Assembly (NCBI GenBank): GCA_944381515.1
Contig: CALWLM010000152.1
Coordinates: 1-49,134 of the forward strand
DNA from: an uncultured Lachnospiraceae bacterium
Lineage (GTDB): Bacteria; Bacillota; Clostridia; Lachnospirales; Lachnospiraceae
Direction: 5' to 3'
DNA length: 49,134 nucleotides
Shown here: positions 40,890 through 48,847 of the stretch, piece by piece
How positions within the stretch are numbered: position 1 is the stretch's first letter
Layout of the letters: each line of letters begins with the position of its first letter
Program-made: the position numbers and the translations under genes
Notes under the pieces: generated by a model
Database searches by the model: none
Told to the model about the DNA's origin: nothing
The model's input: only the letters and a program-made list of their open reading frames with translations

Positions 40890-41576
40890 TTACTGGCCGT
40901 AGGTCGCATTGGCCCCGTGCTTTCTGTAATAATGACGGTCCATAATAGACTGAGGAGCACGGGCCACCTTAGGATTAATCATCTCCGTATTGGCAGCCAT
41001 TTTGGCTAACTCCTCCAGCACCACCGCATTGTGAACAGCCTCCTCCGGGGAAGCGCCCCAGGTGAAAGGCCCGTGATTCTTGCACAGAACGGCAGGAATC
41101 GCCATTACGTCGATCCCCTTAAGAGCCTCCACGATCACCAGACCGGTATTGTATTCATAAGGCCCGTTGATCTCCTCCAGCGTCAGATTCCGCACGCAGG
41201 GAATATCACCATAAAAATAATCTGCATGGGTCGTGCCGTAGCAGGGAATGTCACGGCCCGCCTGCGCCCAGGATGTGGCCCAGGTGGAATGCGTATGGAC
41301 GACACCGCCGATCTCAGGGAATTCCCGGTACAAAACCAGGTGCGTAGGAGTATCCACGGAAGGCTTGTAATGGCCCTCCACCTTGTTCCCTTCCATATCC
41401 ATTACGACCATATCGTCGGGCGTCAGGGTGTCGTAATCCACTCCGCTGGGCTTAATGACAAACAATCCCTTTTCACGGTCAATGCCGCTGACATTGCCCC
41501 AGGTATAGGTGATCAGTCCTCTCTTGGGAAGTTCCATGTTCTGCTCATATACGCGCCGTTTCAATTCTTCCAACAT
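40890..41576 (-). CDS. L-ribulose-5-phosphate 4-epimerase, AraD/UlaF family
   Basis: A 228 aa class-II-aldolase-fold enzyme that interconverts L-ribulose-5-phosphate and D-xylulose-5-phosphate. Zinc ligands are visible in VVHTHSTWATSWAQAG (two His) and CKNHGPFTWG (third His). The phosphate site includes GNVSGID and KPSGVDYDTL. The length equals that of UlaF and the AraD group. It is last in the operon BtpA-like, DeoR, HAD, epimerase; the HAD stop is 20 nt upstream. It links the unknown PTS sugar to the pentose phosphate pathway. No arabinose genes are nearby, so araD is not used as a symbol. Confidence 0.92.
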   Translation of the reverse strand: MLEELKRRVYEQNMELPKRGLITYTWGNVSGIDREKGLFVIKPSGVDYDTLTPDDMVVMDMEGNKVEGHYKPSVDTPTHLVLYREFPEIGGVVHTHSTWATSWAQAGRDIPCYGTTHADYFYGDIPCVRNLTLEEINGPYEYNTGLVIVEALKGIDVMAIPAVLCKNHGPFTWGASPEEAVHNAVVLEELAKMAANTEMINPKVARAPQSIMDRHYYRKHGANATYGQ

Positions 41577-41596
41577 ATTACAGATCCTCCTGTCTT

Positions 41597-42424
41597 CTAT
41601 ACATTCAGCACAAATTTCTCGATGGCGGCCGCCACACCGTCCTCGTCGTTACTCAGTGTAATATAATCCGCCGCGGCTTTCAGCTCCGGCACGCCGTTTG
41701 CCATCACCACACCCAGGCCGGCCGTCTCAATCATGGACTGGTCGTTCCCGCCGTCGCCAAAGGCCATGGCCTGCTCCGGGCCAAACCCCAGATGTTCGCA
41801 GAGAATGCGAAGAGCCGTTCCCTTGTTGGCGTCTTTGTTGTTCAGCTCGATGTTGCAGGGCAGGGCGGCCGTAACGGCCATATCCGGCAGGTCCGCGCGG
41901 ATTTTCTCAATCATGCGGTCATGAACTTCCAGATCACGGAAAAACAGGATGATCTTCTGAATATCATGGCCCAGACTGCGGATATAACCCCGAAAATCAT
42001 CCACGGGACTGCGGGTGGCCTTGATAATCTTTACCACATCCTCATCCACGTAGTCCAGCAGGTGATCGAAAAATTTGCGGTCGCTTTTGCCCCAGCCGTC
42101 CACATAGCAGTCATACATCGTATGAAACTGTTCCACGTAATCAAAGATCTCCTCCGCTCTCTCGTAGGGGATCTCCGCCGTATGAATAGCTCCGTCGATC
42201 TGCGCATCCCAGACGCTGCCGCCGTTGATGCAGATCCCGTAACGCACAAAGGGGAGGCTGCGCACTATCTCCGGCACTCCGCCGAAGGTCCTCCCTGTGG
42301 CCGGCACAATGTGCACGCCCTTCTCCGCCGCACGGGTAAGCGCTTCTTTGGTGCGGGGCGTCAATTCCTTCTGAGAATTTAACAGGGTGCCGTCCAGATC
42401 TACTGCTATCAGTCTTATATCCAT
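41597..42424 (-). CDS. Cof-type HAD-superfamily phosphatase in the PTS sugar locus
   Basis: A 275 aa HAD hydrolase of the Cof class. Motif I is LIAVDLDGTLLNSQKE, motif II is PATGRTFGG and motif IV is AMAFGDGGNDQSMIETA. The cap domain (about 85-200) is of C2 type. AGGAGAG lies before the ATG at 42424; the longer open frame upstream overlaps the DeoR gene and has no ribosome site. As it sits between the DeoR regulator and the epimerase, it probably acts on a phosphorylated intermediate of the same pathway, perhaps as a detoxifier. Confidence 0.88.
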   Translation of the reverse strand: MDIRLIAVDLDGTLLNSQKELTPRTKEALTRAAEKGVHIVPATGRTFGGVPEIVRSLPFVRYGICINGGSVWDAQIDGAIHTAEIPYERAEEIFDYVEQFHTMYDCYVDGWGKSDRKFFDHLLDYVDEDVVKIIKATRSPVDDFRGYIRSLGHDIQKIILFFRDLEVHDRMIEKIRADLPDMAVTAALPCNIELNNKDANKGTALRILCEHLGFGPEQAMAFGDGGNDQSMIETAGLGVVMANGVPELKAAADYITLSNDEDGVAAAIEKFVLNV

Positions 42425-42471
42425 CCGTTCTCTCCTTTTAATCTCATTTCTCTTTATCTTCCGTTGCCGCC

Positions 42472-43236
42472 CTACACCTGTTCCACTTCGATTCCCATGG
42501 CGCACAGCCGCTCCACAATATCCCCGGAAAGCTCCCTGCCTGTGATCACCCGCGACACCTTTTTCAAATCGCAGATATTCAAAAAGGCCTTTGTGTCAAA
42601 CTTGGAATGATCGCACATCAGGATCACCTCCGCCGCCGATTCCACAATCAGCTGCTTGATCTGAATATCGTCGGGCGTATAGCTCATGATTCCCTGCTCC
42701 ATATCGATGGCATCGGCGCTCAAAAAAGCCTTGTCAGCCCGAAATTTGCGCAGCATATTTTCAGCGAAAAAGCCGTAGGTAGAATAATAGGTCTTGCGCA
42801 AGAATCCTCCGATCATCAAAAGCTCCATCTGAGGTCGCTTGGCCAGCTCCACAGCGGTCAAAAGATCGTAGGTGACGGCTGTCAGACGGCGGTCTCCCCG
42901 AATTCTCTTGGCCAGCTCCCGGATCGTTGTCCCCGCGTCAAATACCACGTATTCATTATCGCCGATATATTTGCGCGCGGCCTCGGCCATCCGGGCTTTC
43001 TCTTCCACATTCATGCTGCTGCGCATGCGCAGGGACGGCTCGATGCGCAGCTTGTGATTGACAGACATAATGCCGCCTCTGGTCTTCTCCACCGAGCCCT
43101 CCGCATCCAGCTCGTCAATATCCCTGCGCACCGTAGCCTTTGATACCTCCAGAGCCTGGGCAATATCATCGATGGAAATAATCTCATGACTCTCCGCCAG
43201 CTCCAGAATCCTGTTTTTTCGTTCTTCTTTAATCAT
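42472..43236 (-). CDS. DeoR/GlpR-family sugar regulator
   Basis: A 254 aa repressor-type regulator. The N-terminal HTH is IISIDDIAQALEVSKATVRR (about 20-39), with the DeoR signature RRDIDELDAEG. The C-terminal sugar-phosphate sensor domain (about 75-235) has VFDAGTTIRELAKRI and LMCDHSKFDTKAF. Start is uncertain: ATG 43236 lacks a strong SD, and a TTG at 43254 is the alternative. It lies between the BtpA-like and HAD genes. Two inverted repeats with GACATT/AATGTC arms lie just upstream (43262-43315) and are likely control sites. UlaR and SgcR are family members in comparable loci. Confidence 0.88.
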   Translation of the reverse strand: MIKEERKNRILELAESHEIISIDDIAQALEVSKATVRRDIDELDAEGSVEKTRGGIMSVNHKLRIEPSLRMRSSMNVEEKARMAEAARKYIGDNEYVVFDAGTTIRELAKRIRGDRRLTAVTYDLLTAVELAKRPQMELLMIGGFLRKTYYSTYGFFAENMLRKFRADKAFLSADAIDMEQGIMSYTPDDIQIKQLIVESAAEVILMCDHSKFDTKAFLNICDLKKVSRVITGRELSGDIVERLCAMGIEVEQV

Positions 43237-43261
43237 ATATTCATAATCATCCAAACACTAT

Positions 43262-43315
43262 AATGTCCAGGTCAAGGGACATTCCCGAAAAGACATTCTG
43301 AGTCTTATAATGTCT
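43262..43315. promoter_or_regulatory. paired dyads upstream of the DeoR gene
   Basis: AATGTCC (43262-43268) with GGACATT (43277-43283), and AGACATT (43291-43297) with AATGTCT (43309-43315). Four GACATT-type half sites lie between the BtpA-like stop codon and the DeoR start. Operator or RNA hairpins; the second dyad overlaps the BtpA-like stop. Confidence 0.6.
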
Positions 43316-44120
43316 TTCTGAATTCCTTGACCACATCCATAAATTCTTTAACCCTGGCCGGGTCCACTGCGTTTTCAAATACGCCGTCGTATTTGAAGGT
43401 GGTCGCACAGACCGCGCCGTCTGCCACGCTCAGCTGGCGGACAATATTATCCTTGTTGCAGCCGGTATTGCACAAAATAGGAGTCCGCTTCACAGCGCCC
43501 TTGACAATACTGAGCACCTGCGTATCCGTCTCGGAGCCGGCAGTAAGTCCCGACACGCACAGAGCGTCCGGTCTGTTGTTAAACTCGGTGGACCGGGCGA
43601 TATCAGCGATATTGCGGTCCGCCAGATATTTGGCCGCTTCGGGAACGATATTGTAGAGCATCTTCACATCGCCGGCGCCAATGGCCATCTTGTGACGAAC
43701 GGTCGCTCCCACATTGGTGTTCCACAGGCCGAAATCACTGGCATATACGCCGGAAATAATCTCACGGATAAACTTGGCGCCCACGGCCACAGCCAAATCC
43801 AGGGAGGCTACCGGGTCCCACAGGCAGTTTACGCCATAGGGGATTTTAATCTCTTTTTTCAGCTCGCCAATCACATTGGCCATAGCCGCAACGGTGACCG
43901 TCTCCACCTTGGTCAGATAGGGAAGGCTGAATTCATTGGAAAACATAACGCCGTCCACGCCGCCGTCCTGCAGGGCATGCAGATCTTTCCTGGCGCACTC
44001 CACCACCTTGTCCATTCCGCCCTCTGCATCGTAATAAGGATCGCCGGGAAGCGGCTGCAGATGGCACATGGCAATAATCGGTTTCTTAACTCCAAAAAGT
44101 TCTTCCATCCAGGTCAGCAT
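43305..44120 (-). CDS. BtpA/SgcQ-family TIM-barrel protein
   Basis: A 271 aa protein of the BtpA family, named from a cyanobacterial photosystem-I biogenesis factor; in enteric bacteria the member SgcQ sits in the sgc PTS operon. It should have a TIM-barrel fold. Visible blocks are PIIAMCHLQPLPGDPYYD, GGVDGVMFSNEFSLPYL, YGVNCLWDPVASLDLAVAVG, FIREIISGVYASDFG and ILCNTGCNKDNI. The enzymatic role is not established for the family. AGGAGG lies 10 nt before the ATG. First gene of the minus-strand operon, with a promoter at 44199-44227, divergent from the 3-epimerase-like gene. Confidence 0.87.
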   Translation of the reverse strand: MLTWMEELFGVKKPIIAMCHLQPLPGDPYYDAEGGMDKVVECARKDLHALQDGGVDGVMFSNEFSLPYLTKVETVTVAAMANVIGELKKEIKIPYGVNCLWDPVASLDLAVAVGAKFIREIISGVYASDFGLWNTNVGATVRHKMAIGAGDVKMLYNIVPEAAKYLADRNIADIARSTEFNNRPDALCVSGLTAGSETDTQVLSIVKGAVKRTPILCNTGCNKDNIVRQLSVADGAVCATTFKYDGVFENAVDPARVKEFMDVVKEFRKTL

Positions 44121-44198
44121 GATGATAAATCCTCCTTTTTGTGATGATAAAATAGATATCGGCTCCTACACCTTTTGCCCGTGTTTCCGGATAGCTCT

Positions 44199-44227
44199 AT
44201 CTTACCATGCTCCCGGCCGCTTTACAA
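44199..44227 (-). promoter_or_regulatory. promoter for the btpA-like operon
   Basis: TTGTAA (44222-44227) and TAAGAT (44199-44204) on the minus strand, 17-nt spacer. Confidence 0.75.
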
Positions 44228-44246
44228 GACATTTTTCACTTTTTCA

Positions 44247-44272
44247 TCAAAATATTTCATTTTGAATCAATT
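44247..44272. promoter_or_regulatory. candidate operator in the divergent spacer
   Basis: TCAAAAT (44247-44253) and ATTTTGA (44259-44265) form a perfect dyad with a 5-nt spacer. Overlapping it, TTTTGAATCAATT (44260-44272) is the complement of AATTGATTCAAAA, a 13-mer also found upstream of the LysR gene at 48893-48905. It lies 20 nt upstream of the -35 of the btpA-like operon. Confidence 0.5.
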
Positions 44273-44297
44273 TCAATCTGTTTTTCCCGGTTTTCTC

Positions 44298-44329
44298 TTG
44301 TGTTATCTGATTCAATATGATAATATAAT
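44298..44329 (+). promoter_or_regulatory. promoter for the 3-epimerase-like gene
   Basis: TTGTGT (44298-44303) with TAATAT (44321-44326, 17-nt spacer) overlapping TATAAT (44324-44329, 20-nt spacer). Confidence 0.5.
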
Positions 44330-44401
44330 GATGCAAAAATTGCATAATACCTGCGGCACCTGTCCCATTAAATTATTATCAATAAAGGAGATGAATCATT
44401 T

Positions 44402-45037
44402 ATGGCCGTTATTGTTCCTTCCATCGCTTCCGCCAATCCCCTGAACCTGCAGTCGGAGCTTAGGCGTCTGGGCTCCTACCCTCTTTTGCATATTGATATT
44501 GAGGACGGCAACTTTCTTCCCAACATCACCTTTGGCATGAAGACCGTACGGGCCATCGCGGCCGCCTCGGAGGCCAAGCTGGACGCCCATCTGCTGGTCA
44601 CAGCCCCCAAGGACTATATAGACCCTCTGGCCGACTGCGGCATAGCTATGGTTTCCTTTCACATTGAAGCCGCCCCCTACCCCGCAGATATACTGAACCG
44701 CATACGCCGCCGGGGTATGAAGGCAGGTCTGGCCTTCAATTTTAAAACCTCCGTCCGCGAGGCCCTCCCCTTTGTCTCCTGCCTGGACTACGTACTGATC
44801 ATGACCTCCGAACCCGATGACGGAGAATGCCTGTTCTGCTCTGCAATGCTTGACAAAATCCGGGAGGCCCGCAGTCTCCTGCCCCGTCGCATTTCCATCT
44901 GGACGGATGGAGGAGTGGGAGAAAAGGAGCTCCCCCTAGTTGCCGCCGCCGGCGCCGACACCGTCGTCATGGGCAGGGCAGTCTGGCAGGCTGACGATCC
45001 TCAGACCCGGCTCAGACAGCTGCAGACCTTTTCCTGA
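44402..45037 (+). CDS. ribulose-phosphate 3-epimerase-like protein
   Basis: A 211 aa TIM-barrel protein of the ribulose-phosphate 3-epimerase family (Rpe, SgcE, AlsE), which inverts C3 of ketose phosphates. Metal and catalytic residues are kept: HIDIEDGNFLPNITFG (His and Asp), DAHLLV (His) and IWTDGGVGEKELP (Asp). Differences from housekeeping Rpe, such as IEDGNF for VMDGHF, suggest a pathway-specific paralogue. AGGAG precedes the ATG. It is transcribed alone, divergent from the BtpA-like operon and convergent with the PTS genes. Sgc operons also hold such a gene. Confidence 0.87.
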   Translation: MAVIVPSIASANPLNLQSELRRLGSYPLLHIDIEDGNFLPNITFGMKTVRAIAAASEAKLDAHLLVTAPKDYIDPLADCGIAMVSFHIEAAPYPADILNRIRRRGMKAGLAFNFKTSVREALPFVSCLDYVLIMTSEPDDGECLFCSAMLDKIREARSLLPRRISIWTDGGVGEKELPLVAAAGADTVVMGRAVWQADDPQTRLRQLQTFS

Positions 45038-45081
45038 CAGGCAGGCCGCGCTGCCTGTACCGATACGGCTATATACAAAGA

Positions 45082-45113
45082 GAGCGCCTTTCCCCATGGA
45101 GGCGCTCCCTTTT
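45082..45113. terminator. terminator between the 3-epimerase-like gene and EIIB
   Basis: GAGCGCCT (45082-45089) pairs with AGGCGCTC (45100-45107), followed by CCTTTTC on the plus strand; the minus strand reads TCTTTG after the hairpin. The two genes converge. Confidence 0.8.
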
Positions 45114-45178
45114 CATCTATTCACACTCACCATTCTGAATGCATTGCATATCCTTGTTTCCCTTCAAGAAGTCCCCCA

Positions 45179-45472
45179 TTACCTCTTATCCAGGCCAACT
45201 TCCTTGATCTTTTCCTCGATCTCCTGCTCGGAAAGCAGATTCTTCAGGCCGACAATGACGGTGCCGTGAGCCGCAGCATTGGCGAACTGCTTCACAAAAT
45301 TCTGCGATACGAACACAGCGTCATACTCCGATGCCATATTCTGAGCCGCGCCCACGCTGTTATGGTCTACCTTCACATCTACGCCCAGTTTCTTAAAAAC
45401 CTTGCTGATCTTCATCTTGATCATCTGGCTGGACCCCATACCGTTACCACATGCTGCAATTACCTTTAACAT
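45179..45472 (-). CDS. PTS EIIB component, ascorbate/lactose-type fold
   Basis: A 97 aa soluble EIIB protein, MLKVIAACGNGMGSSQMIKM, with the phosphocysteine Cys8. It relays phosphate from EIIA to the sugar during uptake through EIIC. The closest relatives by layout are UlaB/SgcB-type proteins. AGGAGG precedes the ATG at 45472; a 32-residue upstream extension lacks a site and reaches into the EIIC gap. Last gene of the EIIA-EIIC-EIIB operon. A perfect 11-bp hairpin lies in the gap to EIIC. Confidence 0.92.
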   Translation of the reverse strand: MLKVIAACGNGMGSSQMIKMKISKVFKKLGVDVKVDHNSVGAAQNMASEYDAVFVSQNFVKQFANAAAHGTVIVGLKNLLSEQEIEEKIKEVGLDKR

Positions 45473-45500
45473 AAATACATCCTCCTTGACAATTTTGCAA

Positions 45501-45527
45501 ACAGCATGCTGACTGGCAGCATGCTGT
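45501..45527 (-). repeat. perfect hairpin between EIIC and EIIB genes
   Basis: ACAGCATGCTG (45501-45511) pairs perfectly with CAGCATGCTGT (45517-45527), loop ACTGG. On the minus strand it is followed by TTGCAAAATT, so it is probably a stability or processing element rather than a full terminator. Confidence 0.7.
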
Positions 45528-45586
45528 CCGCTTATCCTTATTTTATCGAAAACAGATACCTGCGTCAACCGCTTTCCGCGATATCG

Positions 45587-47041
45587 TCAGCTTTCCTTCC
45601 CGACCTTTGCCTTGTACGCCTCGTAATCCTCGGCGATCAGGAAATAGTTCTCTTTGTTCTTTCTGTACTGCAGCTGAGGGATCAGCAGCAGGATGATAAT
45701 GCACAGCGCATAGCCGCCCCAGGTCAGATACTTCATAGCGGCGCCGCCCAGGAGCCAGATGGTATCCATATCAAAGTTGCCGTGCCATCCGCCGTACTGC
45801 GCCGTCTGGAACATGGAGGCACATACCGCGCCGCCCAGCACCTGCAAAATACCGGAGACAAATGTGAGAATCGCCGCTGCCTTGACGCCGCCCTTGTGGT
45901 TTGCAAATACGGCGAAGGTGGCGTTATCAAAGAATACAGGAACGAATCCGGTGATAATCAGCACAGGGCTCTGGAACACGATCAGGCCGATGATGGCCAG
46001 GAACTGTCCAAGGGCGCCGAATACGAAGCCGAGGGTCACAGCATTGGGATGACCAAAGCCATATGTAGCCGCGCAGTCCACAGCCGGCATGGAGCCGGGC
46101 AGCAGCCTCTCGGAAATACCGGTAAAGGACTCGGTCAGCTCTGCCACGAACATACGAACGCCCAGCTGCAGGATCGTCAGGTATACAGCAAACTCGAAGG
46201 CCGTAGTAATAATATAGAACACGAAGTTCATCGAGGTGGAGGAAGAATCCAGCTCTGCCATCAGATCGGGGCCAAGCAGCGCAATGATGATGCCGAAGAA
46301 GATGATCATCAGGGTACCGGTGGCAACCACGTTGTCGTTGAAGACGGACAGGAAGCCAGGCAGTTTCACATCCTCCAGCTTCTTGCTGTTCTTGCCCAGC
46401 TTGGGAGCCAGCTTATCCACGAACCATACGCCGAACATCTGCTGATGGCCGATGGCAAAACCGCCGCCGTCAGTCAGATTCTGCGTAGCTTCAACAGTCA
46501 GATTCGAGGATACGGACCAGTACAGGCCAAGCAGGATACCCAAAAGAATTACTGCGGTCATATCCTGCAGCGCCGGGAAGCAGAACACGATCATCCACAG
46601 GCCGGTAGTAGACTGCTGCACCATGATGTGACCGGTAATGAACACGGTACGCAGCTTGGTAATCTTGCGCAGAGCCACCAGCAGGATATTTAACAGGAAC
46701 GCTACCAGCAGGCCTACCATAACGAGAGAGGTAGTGCGTCCCACGCTCTCCAGAGCTGCCATGGCGGCAGACTGACCAAAGTAAGGGTCGATCACAGCTG
46801 CCGACAGATTGAATCTCTGATTCAGACCGGCCAGAATCGGACGGAACGTATTAACCAGTCCGCTGGAGCCCACATTCAGAATCATGTAACCTACCGTCGC
46901 TTTTACGAAACCGGCATAGGCTTCATAAATAGGTTTCTTTAACAACAGATAACCGATGAAAACCAGGATACCTACGAAAAACGCAGGCTGTGTCAGTATG
47001 TTCGTCTGGAAAAAACTCCAAATCGACAAAATGATATCCAT
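45587..47041 (-). CDS. PTS EIIC permease, ascorbate (UlaA) family
   Basis: A 484 aa membrane permease with about 10-11 helices, of the AG/ascorbate PTS superfamily. The N-terminus MDIILSIWSFFQTNILTQPA and blocks KATVGYMILNVGSSGLV, FNLSAAVIDPYFGQSAAM and TGHIMVQQSTTGLWM are typical of UlaA-like proteins. It carries the sugar across the membrane while EIIB phosphorylates it. AGGAGG precedes the ATG. Family membership is firm; substrate is not, since many UlaA-like permeases carry unknown sugars and the ascorbate pathway enzymes are absent here. Confidence 0.92.
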   Translation of the reverse strand: MDIILSIWSFFQTNILTQPAFFVGILVFIGYLLLKKPIYEAYAGFVKATVGYMILNVGSSGLVNTFRPILAGLNQRFNLSAAVIDPYFGQSAAMAALESVGRTTSLVMVGLLVAFLLNILLVALRKITKLRTVFITGHIMVQQSTTGLWMIVFCFPALQDMTAVILLGILLGLYWSVSSNLTVEATQNLTDGGGFAIGHQQMFGVWFVDKLAPKLGKNSKKLEDVKLPGFLSVFNDNVVATGTLMIIFFGIIIALLGPDLMAELDSSSTSMNFVFYIITTAFEFAVYLTILQLGVRMFVAELTESFTGISERLLPGSMPAVDCAATYGFGHPNAVTLGFVFGALGQFLAIIGLIVFQSPVLIITGFVPVFFDNATFAVFANHKGGVKAAAILTFVSGILQVLGGAVCASMFQTAQYGGWHGNFDMDTIWLLGGAAMKYLTWGGYALCIIILLLIPQLQYRKNKENYFLIAEDYEAYKAKVGKES

Positions 47042-47094
47042 ACAATACCTCCTTTTAAATTCGCATTACTTGGATGTCACAACGCTTATTGCCA

Positions 47095-47119
47095 AAACCG
47101 CCCCGATCGCTGGCGGTTT
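47095..47119 (-). repeat. hairpin between EIIA and EIIC genes
   Basis: AAACCGCC (47095-47102) pairs perfectly with GGCGGTTT (47112-47119). On the minus strand it is followed by TGGCAATAAG, with four T at the end of the stem. It may be a partial terminator or a processing or stability element. Confidence 0.65.
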
Positions 47120-47145
47120 CAGTTGCTCGTGCGCAATGCCGGCCT

Positions 47146-47583
47146 TTACAAAAGGGCCCGGATCTCCTCCAGAGTCTTCGCCTCGCCCAGCTTGGCAATA
47201 AACTCCTCGTCGCTCAGATACTCCATCAGACCCTCCAGATTTTTCAGATGCTTCTCCTCGTCATTGGAAGCCAGCACAAAGAACAGACGGGCGTCCTTCT
47301 CATGATCCTCCGGGTCAAACACTACCGGCGTATTGCTCTTCATAAAGCAGATCGTCGTCTCATTTACATTGGGCTTATCCTCGGCATGAGGAATCGCAAT
47401 GTCAGGAGCAATTACAATGTAAGGACCAAACTTCTTTACGCTGTTCACAATGCTGTCCGCATAGGCGGGCTTCACCGCTCCCGCGTCAATCAGCGGCTGG
47501 ACCGATGCCCTCACCGCGTCCTCCCAGTTGTCAAAACCATCATGGATTGAATAATAACCTTTGTCGATCAATTCTTTCAGCAT
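47146..47583 (-). CDS. PTS EIIA component, mannitol/fructose-type (UlaC/SgcA-like)
   Basis: A 145 aa soluble EIIA domain (PTS_EIIA_2). The phosphohistidine is His66 in IAIPHAEDKPN. It receives phosphate from HPr and passes it to EIIB. FDNWEDAVRASVQPLIDAG and LFFVLASNDEEKHLKNLEGL are typical of the family. AGGAGG lies 12 nt before the ATG, a rather long gap. First gene of the PTS operon, with a good promoter at 47648-47676 just behind a LysR regulator gene. Confidence 0.92.
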   Translation of the reverse strand: MLKELIDKGYYSIHDGFDNWEDAVRASVQPLIDAGAVKPAYADSIVNSVKKFGPYIVIAPDIAIPHAEDKPNVNETTICFMKSNTPVVFDPEDHEKDARLFFVLASNDEEKHLKNLEGLMEYLSDEEFIAKLGEAKTLEEIRALL

Positions 47584-47647
47584 TTTTGTTAACGCCCTCC
47601 TTCATTCTGTGTGGGGAATTGGTTATTCTGTTCAACCAGATAGTCTT

Positions 47648-47676
47648 ATTCTACTATTTTTCGGGCAAAATGTAAA
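47648..47676 (-). promoter_or_regulatory. promoter for the PTS operon
   Basis: TTTACA (47671-47676) and TAGAAT (47648-47653) on the minus strand, 17-nt spacer. Upstream (47680-47800) the spacer is very AT-rich and contains GAATCAA (47779-47785), a part of the motif seen in the other two spacers of the locus. No catabolite-control (cre) site was seen. Confidence 0.7.
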
Positions 47677-47811
47677 GGCGCAATTTATTTTTTTTTTAAT
47701 ATTTTTTCATTGTTTTTGTTTTTTATTGCAGATTAAATCATTTTATGCTCGTTTTTACGTGCATTTTGTCTAAATTCGAATCAAATTTTTCATAAATCTA
47801 TCAAAAAGCGC

Positions 47812-48750
47812 TCAGTCCTCGTCCTGAGCCGTCCGGTCAGCCTCTCGCTGCCGTTCCGCCAACATTTTAACAAATTCTTCCGAGATAGCCGAGGAAGCCT
47901 GCTCATTCCATAATGCAATCAGATCCAGGTTCGGGTCCTCGCTGAGAGGCGGCATCACAAAGGGAATCATCTTGTGTTCATCGCTGGGCGTGACCGAATA
48001 TCCCACTACAATGGATATGCCAAAACCAGCCTTGACAAGCAGAGCCGACTGAGCCGGCGAGGCGCTGTATAAAATCGTGTTGTCCGGATACATGTCCCGC
48101 AGCTCTCTTTGCAGCCTGGCCACAATGGGCGTGCTGTTTTTTAAATCCCGAAAAATCCAGGTATTTCCCTCAATATCCTGAGGCGTCAGCTCCTTTTTGG
48201 AGGCCAGCGGGCTGCTCGTCGGCACCAGGCAGAAGAAATGCCCCTTTCTCAGGAAGGTGCGGTGAAAGCCCGCAATGGAAGCGGCCGGACTGCGCATACA
48301 GCACACTATATCCAGCTCGCCGTCCTGAATATCCTGAACCAGCTGCGAAAAAGGAGCCACTTTGATCTTGACAAAGGCATCCGGATATTCCTTGCGAAAA
48401 ACCTGCATGGCCTTTGCCAGTCCCGGCAGCTCTTCCAGGTCCGTGACCCCTACTGTAACGGTGCCGGTATATCTGGCATCCAGCTTTCTGGCATTTCCTA
48501 CGATGATATCTATCTCATTGAGCAGAGCTTCAAATTCCGTCTGCAGATAGGCGCCGGCGCTGGACAGCTCCACCTTTTTGCTGTGACGATGAAACAGCTT
48601 TACCCCCAGCTCCTGCTCCATCATATGGATCTGGCGGCTGAAGGTGGACTGCGTTGTATAAAGGTTCTCCGCAGCCCGCGAGAAATTCAGTGTTTTGGCC
48701 AACATCAAAAAATACTCTATCTGGCGAAGCGTTATGGATCGCTGCGACAT
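47812..48750 (-). CDS. LysR-family transcriptional regulator
   Basis: A 312 aa regulator. The N-terminal HTH has LRQIEYFLMLAKTLNFSRAA and TTQSTFSRQIHMMEQELGVK (about 8-52), followed by a linker helix and a two-lobed ligand domain (about 92-300) with GTVTVGVTDLEELPGL and VKAGFGISIVVGYSV. It lies directly upstream of the PTS operon on the same strand, so it probably regulates PTS uptake or its own gene; the ligand is unknown. Promoter at 48848-48877, with the shared motif AATTGATTCAAAA upstream. Confidence 0.93.
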   Translation of the reverse strand: MSQRSITLRQIEYFLMLAKTLNFSRAAENLYTTQSTFSRQIHMMEQELGVKLFHRHSKKVELSSAGAYLQTEFEALLNEIDIIVGNARKLDARYTGTVTVGVTDLEELPGLAKAMQVFRKEYPDAFVKIKVAPFSQLVQDIQDGELDIVCCMRSPAASIAGFHRTFLRKGHFFCLVPTSSPLASKKELTPQDIEGNTWIFRDLKNSTPIVARLQRELRDMYPDNTILYSASPAQSALLVKAGFGISIVVGYSVTPSDEHKMIPFVMPPLSEDPNLDLIALWNEQASSAISEEFVKMLAERQREADRTAQDED

Positions 48751-48847
48751 AAAAACTCCCCCGTCTGTAGGCGTTCGCCTCTTCGGTCATCTGTCACTGT
48801 TGTGCGGCCTGCCTTTACAGAAACAAATACAGGCCCACTTATATGTG

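Noticed and set aside
43237-43254. TTG start for the DeoR protein
   Set aside because: Possible, but it has no SD either and adds six non-conserved residues; ATG 43236 is used with reservation.
47584-47811. Catabolite-control (cre) site before the PTS operon
   Set aside because: No sequence close to the cre consensus was found in the spacer.
40890-48750. Plain L-ascorbate utilisation (ula) operon
   Set aside because: PTS and 4-epimerase fit, but UlaG, UlaD and UlaE counterparts are missing and BtpA plus a 3-epimerase-like protein are present.
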